From Streptomyces griseoluteus (GTDB lineage Bacteria > Actinomycetota > Actinomycetes > Streptomycetales > Streptomycetaceae): DNA of 64,000 nucleotides. Positions within the stretch are counted from its first letter, which is position 1. Each line of letters begins with the position of its first letter. The position numbers and the translations under genes were made by a program. The notes beneath the pieces are model-generated. The model searched no databases, was not told the DNA's origin, and was given only the letters and a program-made list of their open reading frames with translations. Of this stretch, positions 49,975 through 58,000 are shown in pieces. Location of the stretch: NCBI GenBank assembly GCA_000717735.1, contig JOBE01000040.1:4191-68190 (forward strand), written 5' to 3'.

Positions 49975-50841
49975 TCAGGCGTACCGGTAGATCCGGCTGT
50001 GGTCGAACATCGACGCCGGGGTCACTCCCCAGGGCGCCATCGGCTCGTGCCGGGCGACGACCTTGCGGTACTGCGCGTCCCCGAGCGGCGGCGGCTCCGC
50101 CGGCAGATAGGCGGCGCCGGGGTTGCGCTGCTGCCACCGCGACCAGACCAGGTCGACGAAGGAGTGGTGCAGCCAGAACACCGGGTCGTTCACGGAACCG
50201 CCGCCGAGCATCAGACCGCCGACCCAGCGGTGCACCCGGTTGTGGATGCGGAACCGTTCGTTGCCCCGGCCGGGGGCCCAGCCCTCCAGACGGTTCCGGA
50301 AGCCGGAGGCGCTCGTCGAGTTCCAGGGCGCCACGTCGTACACCCGTTCCCGCATCACCTCGTCCAGCTGCGCCTGCGTCGGGAGGCTGACCGGGTCGCG
50401 CGGACGGCCGAAGTCCCTGGTGAGGAAGCGGCCTTCGGTCATCGACTGGGTGATCGTCCAGCGCCCGCGCGAGTGCGCGAAGGGGCCGGTCATCACCTGG
50501 AGGTCTGCGCGGCGCCCGTTGCCGCCCATGAAGTCCTCTCCCCAGATCGAGGACGCCGGAGTGTTGTCGCGGGTCCAGTCCCAGTACGGGACGGAGACCG
50601 TCGGGTCGATCCGGCGCAGGGCCGTCTCGAACTCCAGCAGGAACCTGCGGTGCCAGGGCAGGAAGCTCGGCGTCATGTGGGCGACCCGGAGACGGCCCTC
50701 CCCGTCGGCCGTGTAGTGGTCGATATGGGTGCGTACGAAGCGGTCGTACGTCCCCGTGCGCTTGAGTTCGAGGACGGCGGCGACGAACTTCCGGCGCTCG
50801 GCGAAGGTCAGATCGCGCTGGTTCTTACGCGTGTACACCAC
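49975..50841 (-). CDS. melC2: Tyrosinase
   Basis: 288-aa binuclear copper monophenol oxidase that starts melanin formation. CuA ligands lie in THIDHYTAD-like and PSFLPWHRRFLLEFE stretches; CuB ligands lie in IHNRVHRWVGG and DPVFWLHHSFVDLVWSRWQ. There is no own signal peptide; the enzyme is carried out with its MelC1 helper. GTG 50841 (or 50838) follows GGAGG, and the gene overlaps melC1 by 17 bp. It is convergent with a chaplin gene. Confidence 0.95.
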   Translation of the reverse strand: MVYTRKNQRDLTFAERRKFVAAVLELKRTGTYDRFVRTHIDHYTADGEGRLRVAHMTPSFLPWHRRFLLEFETALRRIDPTVSVPYWDWTRDNTPASSIWGEDFMGGNGRRADLQVMTGPFAHSRGRWTITQSMTEGRFLTRDFGRPRDPVSLPTQAQLDEVMRERVYDVAPWNSTSASGFRNRLEGWAPGRGNERFRIHNRVHRWVGGLMLGGGSVNDPVFWLHHSFVDLVWSRWQQRNPGAAYLPAEPPPLGDAQYRKVVARHEPMAPWGVTPASMFDHSRIYRYA

Positions 50842-51238
50842 GCGGGCTCCCTCCCGTCGGGTCGGTGTGGACGCCATGGGCGGCGGCGAGCGGGGAGAGC
50901 GGGGCCGTGCCCAGCTCGTCCACGGCCGCGCGGACGGCCGCCCGCGGCGTCGGGCAGGACTCGTAGTGGTCGATGGGGGTGACGTAACCGCCGTCGGCGC
51001 AGCGCATCAGGTGCAGCGGCCGGCCGTCGACGAGGGCCACCGGCTCGCCCTCGGGCCCGGAGAAGCCCAGGATGCGGCGGCCCCCGTACATCTCGTCGAA
51101 CGCGTGCGGATCGCGCGGCCCCGCCGGGCGCTCCCCGGACGGCGGGCGGCTCGCGATGCGGCCGAGCGCGCCCCCGGTGAAAGCGGTGACGGCCAGAGCG
51201 AAGAGGGACCGCAGTGCGACGCGGCGCGGGACGATCAT
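50825..51238 (-). CDS. melC1: Tyrosinase copper chaperone / export partner
   Basis: 137-aa MelC1-type helper that inserts copper into tyrosinase and escorts it out. A twin-arginine-like signal (VPRRVALRSLFALAVTAF) is followed by a His-rich domain (LHLMRCADGGYVTPIDHYES) and CPTPRAAVRAAVDELG. The Tat signal indicates the secreted melC rather than the internal melD system. GAGGAG precedes the ATG. It overlaps and is coupled to melC2. Confidence 0.93.
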   Translation of the reverse strand: MIVPRRVALRSLFALAVTAFTGGALGRIASRPPSGERPAGPRDPHAFDEMYGGRRILGFSGPEGEPVALVDGRPLHLMRCADGGYVTPIDHYESCPTPRAAVRAAVDELGTAPLSPLAAAHGVHTDPTGGSPRGVHA

Positions 51239-51414
51239 GAGTGATCTCCTCGGGGTCGGCTGGGGTTCCCCTCGCCATGAGCAGGGGGAGCCCTCAGGGG
51301 CACAACGATGAAAACCCGGGTTCGTTGCGGCGGAAATGCCAGCGGCGTGAATGTCGGCCGTTCGGGTGAAAGCGGCACAAGGAAACGACGGTTGGAGCAT
51401 TAGCATCCGGATTC

Positions 51415-51918
51415 ATGACCACTTCCAACGTCGTTTCCTCGGCGCGCAGCGCCTCTCCGCTGGGAACTCTCACGGTGATTCCGTGGTCCAGCGAGCCCTC
51501 CGCCGAGTCGGCCGGGACGCCGTTCCTCATGGCGTACTCGCTCGGCGACGGCCGGGACGGACCGGAGGCCGGTCAGCAGGCCATGCGGACGGCCCTGGAG
51601 ACCATGGGCCTCTCCGTCGGCGACCGGCTCTTCGATCTGGACAAGGACGCCGGGATCAGCGCCTCACTGCTCGTCGAGGGCGGCTCCGTCGTGCTCAACC
51701 TGCCCTTCCTGAAGGCGCAGTGCCCGGTGCCCGAGGAGTGGCAGGCCGCCGCCCGCGAGAGCGGCAAGGTCTACCTGATCTGCTCCGTGCGGCCGTGGCC
51801 CGAGGGCGTCCCCGGGCAGCCCGTCGACGAGGCGCGGCTGCGTGCCTTCGTCTCCGACGAGGAGATGCTCGCGGACAGCGCCCACGTCCAGATGCCGGTC
51901 CGGCGCCTCCAGGGCTGA
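51415..51918 (+). CDS. DUF5949-like protein
   Basis: 167-aa cytosolic protein that I place, from memory, with the Streptomyces-specific DUF5949 family: LGTLTVIPWSSEP, MAYSLGDGRDGPEAGQQAMR, LNLPFLKAQCPVPEEW and SVRPWPEGVPG are its recurring elements. Function unknown. No ribosome site; TAGCAT (51401-51406) lies 8 bp before the ATG, so it may be leaderless. Confidence 0.7.
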   Translation: MTTSNVVSSARSASPLGTLTVIPWSSEPSAESAGTPFLMAYSLGDGRDGPEAGQQAMRTALETMGLSVGDRLFDLDKDAGISASLLVEGGSVVLNLPFLKAQCPVPEEWQAAARESGKVYLICSVRPWPEGVPGQPVDEARLRAFVSDEEMLADSAHVQMPVRRLQG

Positions 51919-51936
51919 GCGGGAAAGGGCCGCGTC

Positions 51937-52590
51937 ATGGCGACGGTGAACGTACGGAGCGGGATGCCGGGCCGGCGGCAGGAGGTGGAGGAGTCCGCGC
52001 GGGAGGCCGCGGGGACGATCGGCGCGGGCCGGGCCTTCGCCTGGATGCTGGTGATCACCGGGGCGGCCGGCGTGCTCGCCGGCTGGGTGATCACGATCGA
52101 CAAGTTCAAGCTCCTGGAGGACCCCGGCTTCCAGCCCGGGTGCAGCCTGAACCCGGTCGTCTCCTGCGGCAACATCATGAAGAGCGAGCAGGCGGCGGTC
52201 TTCGGCTTCCCCAACCCGATGCTCGGGCTCGTCACGTACGCCGTCGTCGTCGCCCTCGGGGCCGGGCTCCTCGCCGGGGCCCGCTACCGGCGCCGGCTCT
52301 GGCTCGGCCTCAACGCCGGCATGCTCTTCGGCGTCGGCTTCTGCACCTGGCTGATGTACCAGTCGCTGTACGAGATCAACGCGCTGTGCCTGTGGTGCTG
52401 CCTGGCCTGGGTCGCCACGATCGTCATGTTCTGGTACGTCACCTCGCACAACGTCCGGCACGGGACGATCCCCGCCCCGGCCGGGCTGCGGACCTTCTTC
52501 GGCGAGTTCGCGTTCGCCCTGCCCGTCCTGCACATCGGGATCATCGGGATGCTGATCCTGACCCGATGGTGGGAATTCTGGACGAGCTGA
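51937..52590 (+). CDS. Vitamin K epoxide reductase family protein
   Basis: 217-aa membrane protein with five helices. The outer-face Cys pair is in GCSLNPVVSCGNIM and the active CxxC is in NALCLWCCLAW. Bacterial VKOR reoxidises periplasmic thiol oxidases and so supports disulfide formation, which chaplins, rodlins and the Cys-containing GH26-like proteins need. The next gene begins 1 nt after the stop. Confidence 0.93.
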   Translation: MATVNVRSGMPGRRQEVEESAREAAGTIGAGRAFAWMLVITGAAGVLAGWVITIDKFKLLEDPGFQPGCSLNPVVSCGNIMKSEQAAVFGFPNPMLGLVTYAVVVALGAGLLAGARYRRRLWLGLNAGMLFGVGFCTWLMYQSLYEINALCLWCCLAWVATIVMFWYVTSHNVRHGTIPAPAGLRTFFGEFAFALPVLHIGIIGMLILTRWWEFWTS

Positions 52591-52591
52591 C

Positions 52592-53614
52592 GTGAGCCGT
52601 CCCCCTCTCAGGCCGTGGGCCGCACTCGCCGTGCTGCTCGCGGCCGTTCTCGTGCTCCTGACCGTGCCCGAACGGCTCGCGCCCGGCGAGCGGCACGCCG
52701 GCAGCCGTTCCGCGCCCGAACCGGAGCGGCGGCCGCTGCCCGGGGTGCCCTCGGGGTTCTTCACCGGCTCCGACGAGGCCGGGGTGCGCAGGATCGCGCA
52801 GGCGCAGGCCTGGCTCGGCGGCGAGAGCCTGACCGTCGGGCACACCTATCTGCCGGGCGACCGCTGGTCCAACATCGAGGGCCATCCTGCGCTGTTCGGG
52901 CCCTGGGCGCGCTGGAAGGAGGCCAGGCCCGGACGTCTCTTCGTGCTCAACGTGCCGCTGCTCGACCGCAGCGAGGCGGGGCTGCCGGACGCCGAGGTGC
53001 GGACGGGGCTGCGCAGCGGTGCCGCGGGTTCGTTCGACCGGCACTTCCGGGTGCTGGGGGAGCGGCTGGTGGAGCACGGCCTCGGGGACGCGGTCCTGGT
53101 GCTCGGCTGGGAGATGAACGGCACCACGTACAGCCATCGCTGCGGGCCGGACCCGGCGGCCTGGAAGGCGTACTGGCGCCGGGTGGTGGGGGTGTTGCGG
53201 GCGGTGCCGGGGGAGCGGTTCCGCTTCGACTTCACGCCGAGCCGGGGGCGGGACGCCGTGGAGTGGCCGCGCTGCTACCCGGGGGACGACGTCGTCGACA
53301 TCATCGGGATGGACGCGTACGACCAGCCGGCCGGGCTCGCCTTCGAGGACCAGGTGGCGGAGGAGTACGGGCTCGAGCACCACGTCCGGTTCGCGGCGGC
53401 GCACGGCAAGCCGGTCTCGTACCCGGAGTGGGGGCTCTTCCGGAACGGGGACAACCCGGCGTACGTACGGGGGATGCTCGACTGGTTCGCGGCGCACCGG
53501 CCGGTCTACCAGACGGTCACCGACTACTGCCCGCACGGCGTGTGGGGGTGCGCCGCCAACCCGGAGTCGGCGCGGGTGGTCAGGGACGCGCTGGGGGCGC
53601 CGGCCCGTCCGTGA
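52592..53614 (+). CDS. GH26-like glycosidase, stalkless paralogue
   Basis: 340-aa protein with an N-terminal signal or anchor (WAALAVLLAAVLVLLTVPE) and a GH26-like domain strongly similar to that at 33.4 kb: [31 protein letters not shown] (acid/base Glu) and [14 protein letters not shown] (nucleophile Glu). It ends right after the catalytic domain, with no EPKP stalk or Cys tail. The GTG is 1 nt after the VKOR stop, so the two form an operon. Confidence 0.83.
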   Translation: MSRPPLRPWAALAVLLAAVLVLLTVPERLAPGERHAGSRSAPEPERRPLPGVPSGFFTGSDEAGVRRIAQAQAWLGGESLTVGHTYLPGDRWSNIEGHPALFGPWARWKEARPGRLFVLNVPLLDRSEAGLPDAEVRTGLRSGAAGSFDRHFRVLGERLVEHGLGDAVLVLGWEMNGTTYSHRCGPDPAAWKAYWRRVVGVLRAVPGERFRFDFTPSRGRDAVEWPRCYPGDDVVDIIGMDAYDQPAGLAFEDQVAEEYGLEHHVRFAAAHGKPVSYPEWGLFRNGDNPAYVRGMLDWFAAHRPVYQTVTDYCPHGVWGCAANPESARVVRDALGAPARP

Positions 53615-53634
53615 GGCCGGGCCGGCGGGGCCGG

Positions 53635-54309
53635 TCAGGCGTGCTGGTAGGCCACCAGGGAGATGCCCACGTAGTGGGCGATGAAGGCGGCCAGGGTCAG
53701 CGAGTGGAAGACCTCGTGGAAGCCGAAGTAGCGCGGCGACGGGTTCGGGCGCTTGATGCCGTAGATGACCCCGCCCGCGCTGTAGAGCAGTCCGCCGACG
53801 ATCACCAGGACGAGGACGGCGATGCCGCCCGTGCGCATGAAGTCGGGCAGGAAGAAGACGGCGGCCCAGCCCATCGCTATGTAGCAGGGCGTGTACAGCC
53901 AGCGGGGGGCGCCGACCCAGAAGACCCGGAAGGCGATCCCGGCGAGGGCCGCGGCCCAGATCGCCCACATGAGCGGCTTGGCCGTGGAGTCGGGGAGCAG
54001 CAGCAGGGTGAGCGGGGTGTAGGTGCCCGCGATGATCAGGAAGATGTTGGCGTGGTCGAGGCGCCGGAGGATCGCCTCGCCGCGTGGGCCCCAGGTGCCG
54101 CGGTGGTACAGCGCGCTGGTGCCGAAGAGCAGGCAGGCGGTGAGGGCGAAGATCCCGCAGGCGATGCGGGCCCGGGGAGAGCCGGAGAAGGCGACCAGGA
54201 CGAGGCCGGCGACGATCACGGCGGGGAACATGCCCGCGTGCAGCCATCCTCTGAGTCTGGGCTTCGTCGGGAGCTCGATCGGGGTGGCTTCCGGCGTTGC
54301 AGCTGTCAT
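53635..54309 (-). CDS. Hemolysin III family membrane protein
   Basis: 224-aa PAQR/hemolysin III protein with seven helices. The family metal site is in FGTSALYHRGTW, DHANIFLIIAGTYTP and GFHEVFHSLTLAAFIAHY (His ligands). In other bacteria the family affects membrane lipid or energy homeostasis. Convergent with the GH26-like gene, with only 20 bp between. Confidence 0.9.
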   Translation of the reverse strand: MTAATPEATPIELPTKPRLRGWLHAGMFPAVIVAGLVLVAFSGSPRARIACGIFALTACLLFGTSALYHRGTWGPRGEAILRRLDHANIFLIIAGTYTPLTLLLLPDSTAKPLMWAIWAAALAGIAFRVFWVGAPRWLYTPCYIAMGWAAVFFLPDFMRTGGIAVLVLVIVGGLLYSAGGVIYGIKRPNPSPRYFGFHEVFHSLTLAAFIAHYVGISLVAYQHA

Positions 54310-54505
54310 GAGAACGAATCGTACCTACGCCCCCGTAGGTCCCGGATATGAGTGGCGATGCTCACGTGGGCGGCCCTCTGGACATATGGGCGGATCCGTC
54401 GGATGATCAAATGAGTGCGGTCGGCACCGGATGAGCAGCTACGAAGCATCCGGGTCGCGGCCCCCACGGGGCACACACCAAAAAACCCCTCTACAAGGAG
54501 CAATC

Positions 54506-56338
54506 GTGGCGCGCGAGAACGCGGCTCCCCAGACCCTTCCGACCCAGCACCAGGAGCTCGTCTCCTGGGTGAGCGAGATCGCCGAGATCACCCAGCCGGA
54601 CAACATCGTCTGGTGCGACGGCTCCGAGGCCGAGTACGAGCGCCTCTGTGAGGAGCTCGTCGCCAGGGGTACCTTCACGAAGCTCGACCCGGCGCTGCGT
54701 CCGAACTCGTACTACGCCGCCTCCGACCCGACCGACGTCGCGCGCGTCGAGGACCGGACCTTCATCTGCTCCGAGAAGGAGGAGGACGCGGGCCCGACCA
54801 ACCACTGGAAGGCCCCGGCCGAGATGAAGGAGCTCTTCGCGGGCTCCGACGGCATCTTCCGCGGCTCGATGCGTGGCCGCACCATGTACGTCGTGCCCTT
54901 CTGCATGGGCCCCGTCGGCTCCCCGCTCTCCGCCATCGGCGTCGAGATCACCGACTCCGCCTACGTCGCCGTCTCCATGCGCACCATGACCCGCATGGGA
55001 CAGGCCGTCCTCGACGAGCTCGGCACCGACGGCTTCTTCGTCAAGGCCGTCCACACCCTCGGCGCCCCCCTGGAGGAGGGCCAGGAGGACGTGCCGTGGC
55101 CCTGCAACTCCACCAAGTACATCTCGCACTTCCCCGAGAGCCGCGAGATCTGGTCGTACGGCTCGGGCTACGGCGGCAACGCCCTGCTCGGCAAGAAGTG
55201 CTACGCGCTCCGCATCGCCTCCGTCATGGCCCGTGACGAGGGCTGGCTCGCCGAGCACATGCTCATCCTCAAGCTGACCCCGCCGGACGGCGAGTCGAAG
55301 GCCCCCACGTACATGGCCGCTGCCTTCCCGTCGGCCTGCGGCAAGACCAACCTGGCCATGCTGGAGCCCACGATCTCCGGCTGGACCGTCGAGACCATCG
55401 GCGACGACATCGCCTGGATGCGCTTCGGCGAGGACGGGCGTCTGTACGCGATCAACCCCGAGGCCGGCTTCTTCGGCGTCGCGCCCGGCACCGGCGAGCA
55501 CACCAACGCCAACGCCATGAAGACCATGTGGGGCAACTCCGTCTTCACCAACGTCGCCCTCACGGACGACGGCGACGTGTGGTGGGAGGGGATGACCGAG
55601 ACGGCCCCCGCGCACCTCACGGACTGGAAGGGCAACGACTGGACGCCCGCGTCCGAGACGCCCGCCGCCCACCCGAACGCCCGCTTCACCGTGCCGGCCG
55701 GGCAGTGCCCGATCATCGCGCCGGAGTGGGAGGACCCGAAGGGCGTGCCGATCTCGGCGATCCTCTTCGGCGGCCGCCGCGCCTCCGCCGTCCCGCTGGT
55801 CACCGAGTCCTTCGACTGGAACCACGGCGTCTTCCTCGGCGCGAACGTCGCCTCCGAGAAGACCGCCGCCGCCGAGGGCAAGGTCGGCGAGCTGCGCCGC
55901 GACCCCTTCGCCATGCTGCCGTTCTGCGGCTACAACATGGGCGACTACATGGCCCACTGGGTCAAGGTGGGCGCGACCGCCGACGCCGCCAAGCTGCCGA
56001 AGATCTACTACGTGAACTGGTTCCGCAAGAACGAGGCCGGCAAGTTCGTCTGGCCCGGCTTCGGCGAGAACAGCCGCGTCCTGAAGTGGATCGTCGAGCG
56101 CCTTGAGGGCAAGGCCGAGGGCGTCGAGACCCCGATCGGCATCCTGCCGACCCCGGAGTCCCTCGACACCGAGGGCCTGGACCTGCCGGCCGAGGACCTG
56201 GAGTTCCTCCTCAAGGTCGACCGTGACGTGTGGCGCGAAGAGGCCGCCCTCGTCCCCGACCACCTCAACACCTTCGGCGACCACACGCCGAAGGAGCTGT
56301 GGGACGAGTACCGCGCGCTCGTGGAGCGCCTCGGCTAG
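54506..56338 (+). CDS. pckG: Phosphoenolpyruvate carboxykinase (GTP)
   Basis: 610-aa gluconeogenic enzyme converting oxaloacetate and GTP to [16 protein letters not shown] is the P-loop with the reactive Cys, and [28 protein letters not shown] and FCGYNMGDY are GTP-form signatures. The GTG at 54506 has AAGGAG 5 nt upstream, and the 5' untranslated region is at least 100 bp. From memory it corresponds to the pck gene in the SCO49xx region, so it marks the return to conserved core order after the surface island. Confidence 0.95.
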   Translation: MARENAAPQTLPTQHQELVSWVSEIAEITQPDNIVWCDGSEAEYERLCEELVARGTFTKLDPALRPNSYYAASDPTDVARVEDRTFICSEKEEDAGPTNHWKAPAEMKELFAGSDGIFRGSMRGRTMYVVPFCMGPVGSPLSAIGVEITDSAYVAVSMRTMTRMGQAVLDELGTDGFFVKAVHTLGAPLEEGQEDVPWPCNSTKYISHFPESREIWSYGSGYGGNALLGKKCYALRIASVMARDEGWLAEHMLILKLTPPDGESKAPTYMAAAFPSACGKTNLAMLEPTISGWTVETIGDDIAWMRFGEDGRLYAINPEAGFFGVAPGTGEHTNANAMKTMWGNSVFTNVALTDDGDVWWEGMTETAPAHLTDWKGNDWTPASETPAAHPNARFTVPAGQCPIIAPEWEDPKGVPISAILFGGRRASAVPLVTESFDWNHGVFLGANVASEKTAAAEGKVGELRRDPFAMLPFCGYNMGDYMAHWVKVGATADAAKLPKIYYVNWFRKNEAGKFVWPGFGENSRVLKWIVERLEGKAEGVETPIGILPTPESLDTEGLDLPAEDLEFLLKVDRDVWREEAALVPDHLNTFGDHTPKELWDEYRALVERLG

Positions 56339-56416
56339 TCCCTTTCGAGACTCGTGGTGGGTTGCCCCGAAACACCGCCCTGACCAGTGGGGTCACGACG
56401 GCCCACCACGACGCAA

Positions 56417-56452
56417 CCGGCCCCCGGCGCCCCCTCAGGCTCCGGGGGCCGG
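56417..56452. terminator. Bidirectional terminator
   Basis: CCGGCCCCCGG (56417-56427) pairs perfectly with CCGGGGGCCGG (56442-56452). Between the convergent pckG and poly-gamma-glutamate hydrolase-like genes. Confidence 0.88.
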
Positions 56453-56471
56453 CGCATGTCCGCGTCCGGGG

Positions 56472-57392
56472 TCAGAGGATGACCTGGCCGGCCTCGACGG
56501 TGGCCATGGCGCGGCGGCAGGCGTCCGTGAAGCCGCGGAAGCGCACGTTGTCCCAGGTCGCGAGCCGGCCGCTCTTCCAGTCGAAGTCCGTCACCTGGGG
56601 GCCGAAGAGGGACCTGCGCATGTCCTCGGTGATCTCCAGCTGGGCGCCGGCGCCGGTCGCCGTCCGGTTGCAGATGTTGGTCGTGATGCCACCGGCGTAG
56701 CTCTTGAGGTTCTCCGCGTACTCGGGGGCGAAGGCGTCGACCGCCGGGAAACCGCCCTGGTTCAGCTCCTTCACCAGGGCCGCGCGGAAGACCGGGTTGA
56801 GACCGCCGACGACGACCAGCTTGGGGTCGGAGACCGAGGGCCAGATCATCTTCTCCGGCATGCGCAGCTGGCTGTACTGGCAGCCGTGCAGGCTCAGTAC
56901 GTTGAGGTGGCTCGCGGCGATGCCCCGGGCCACGTGGTCGTCGCAGTTCACCGAACTGACGTGCAGGTCCCTGTTGTTCTCCGAGCGCATGCCCTCGAAC
57001 ATCCAGTAGTCGTGAAAGCCCTGGGCGACGAGCGGCTTCTCCACGTCCGCCGGGTCGTAGCCCGCTATCGCCAGGCAGAGTTCCGAGGTGCCCCGCTCGA
57101 TCTGGCCGCCGTGGATGGCCATGACCGCCGTCTTCGGCGGTGCGGACGGCTTGCTCAGGTATCTGTCGAGCTGCTCGTGGCGCTTGTACCGGCGGCCGTA
57201 GTCCGTACCCTCCGTGACCGGGTGCTCCGTGCTGGTGTAGAGGTCGGTGTTGTTGTCGTAGAGGTCGTTCTCGGTGCCGGCGTAGGCCGGTGCCGAGGCC
57301 GCGAGTTGGCCGAGGAACGGGGCGGCGACGGTGGCGGCGGCCAGGCCGGTCAGGACGGTGCGGCGGGATGCGGGGCGATCGGAGAATGTCAT
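56472..57392 (-). CDS. Poly-gamma-glutamate hydrolase family protein
   Basis: 306-aa exported protein. A twin-arginine signal (SRRTVLTGLAAATVAAPFLG) precedes a zinc-peptidase-like domain related to phage PghP: AVMAIHGGQIERGTSELC carries the metal His and Glu, and NVLSLHGCQ and VVGGLN follow. Substrate in Streptomyces unknown; poly-glutamate or a wall peptide is possible. TACGTT lies 6 bp before the ATG, a possible leaderless start only 17 bp after the upstream gene. Confidence 0.8.
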   Translation of the reverse strand: MTFSDRPASRRTVLTGLAAATVAAPFLGQLAASAPAYAGTENDLYDNNTDLYTSTEHPVTEGTDYGRRYKRHEQLDRYLSKPSAPPKTAVMAIHGGQIERGTSELCLAIAGYDPADVEKPLVAQGFHDYWMFEGMRSENNRDLHVSSVNCDDHVARGIAASHLNVLSLHGCQYSQLRMPEKMIWPSVSDPKLVVVGGLNPVFRAALVKELNQGGFPAVDAFAPEYAENLKSYAGGITTNICNRTATGAGAQLEITEDMRRSLFGPQVTDFDWKSGRLATWDNVRFRGFTDACRRAMATVEAGQVIL

Positions 57393-57409
57393 GTACGGAA
57401 CGTAGTCGA

Positions 57410-58000
57410 TCAGTCGCCGCGGCGTTCCACGTATTCCGTGTGGATGTGCTGACGGATCGCCTCCGCCTCCCGCAGCGCGGCGGCGATCGACGTCGCCTCC
57501 TCGTGGAGCGCGGCCAGCTGCCGCTCCAGGTGGCTCTCCGGCGCCTCGGCGCCTGCGGTGAACCGTGACCACCACCGCGTCCGTACGAACGTGTCGACGG
57601 CCTCCGGGATGTCCAGGCGGACCGCGCGGGCCAGCACGTGGAGGTGCTCCGGGTCGCTCACCCAGCCCGGTTCGAGGAGTGCCTCCACCAGGGCGCCGAG
57701 TGCGGTGAGGCGCTCGCGCGGGGCGGGGGGCAGCTCCACCTCGGTCAGGTACGCCCGCAGCTTGGTGAAGTCGGCCCGCAGGGCGTCCAGTTGCTCGTCG
57801 GCGCTCGGGAAGTGCGGCGTGTCCGGGCGCTCCGGCGGGGCCAGCAGCGCCCCCGCCCCGTACAGGCCCGCGACCACCAGGGGCCAGAGGGCGCCCGCCG
57901 CGCCGGTGAGGGCGATGCCCACACCGGCCAGACCGCAGGCGCTCCCGACGAGGTTCTTGCGGGACTCGGCGTACCGCAGCAGCGGGTTACTGGTAGCCAC
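57410..58000 (-). CDS. Membrane-hairpin protein, last gene of TelA operon
   Basis: 196-aa protein, not recognised. Two adjacent helices (LVGSACGLAGVGIALTGAAG and LWPLVVAGLYGAGALL, residues about 16-50) form a hairpin, followed by a soluble helical domain of about 145 residues. The GTG at 58000 has GAGGAG close upstream and overlaps the VWA gene by 14 bp. Co-conservation with TelA-type genes suggests a shared process; function unknown. Confidence 0.72.
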   Translation of the reverse strand: MATSNPLLRYAESRKNLVGSACGLAGVGIALTGAAGALWPLVVAGLYGAGALLAPPERPDTPHFPSADEQLDALRADFTKLRAYLTEVELPPAPRERLTALGALVEALLEPGWVSDPEHLHVLARAVRLDIPEAVDTFVRTRWWSRFTAGAEAPESHLERQLAALHEEATSIAAALREAEAIRQHIHTEYVERRGD

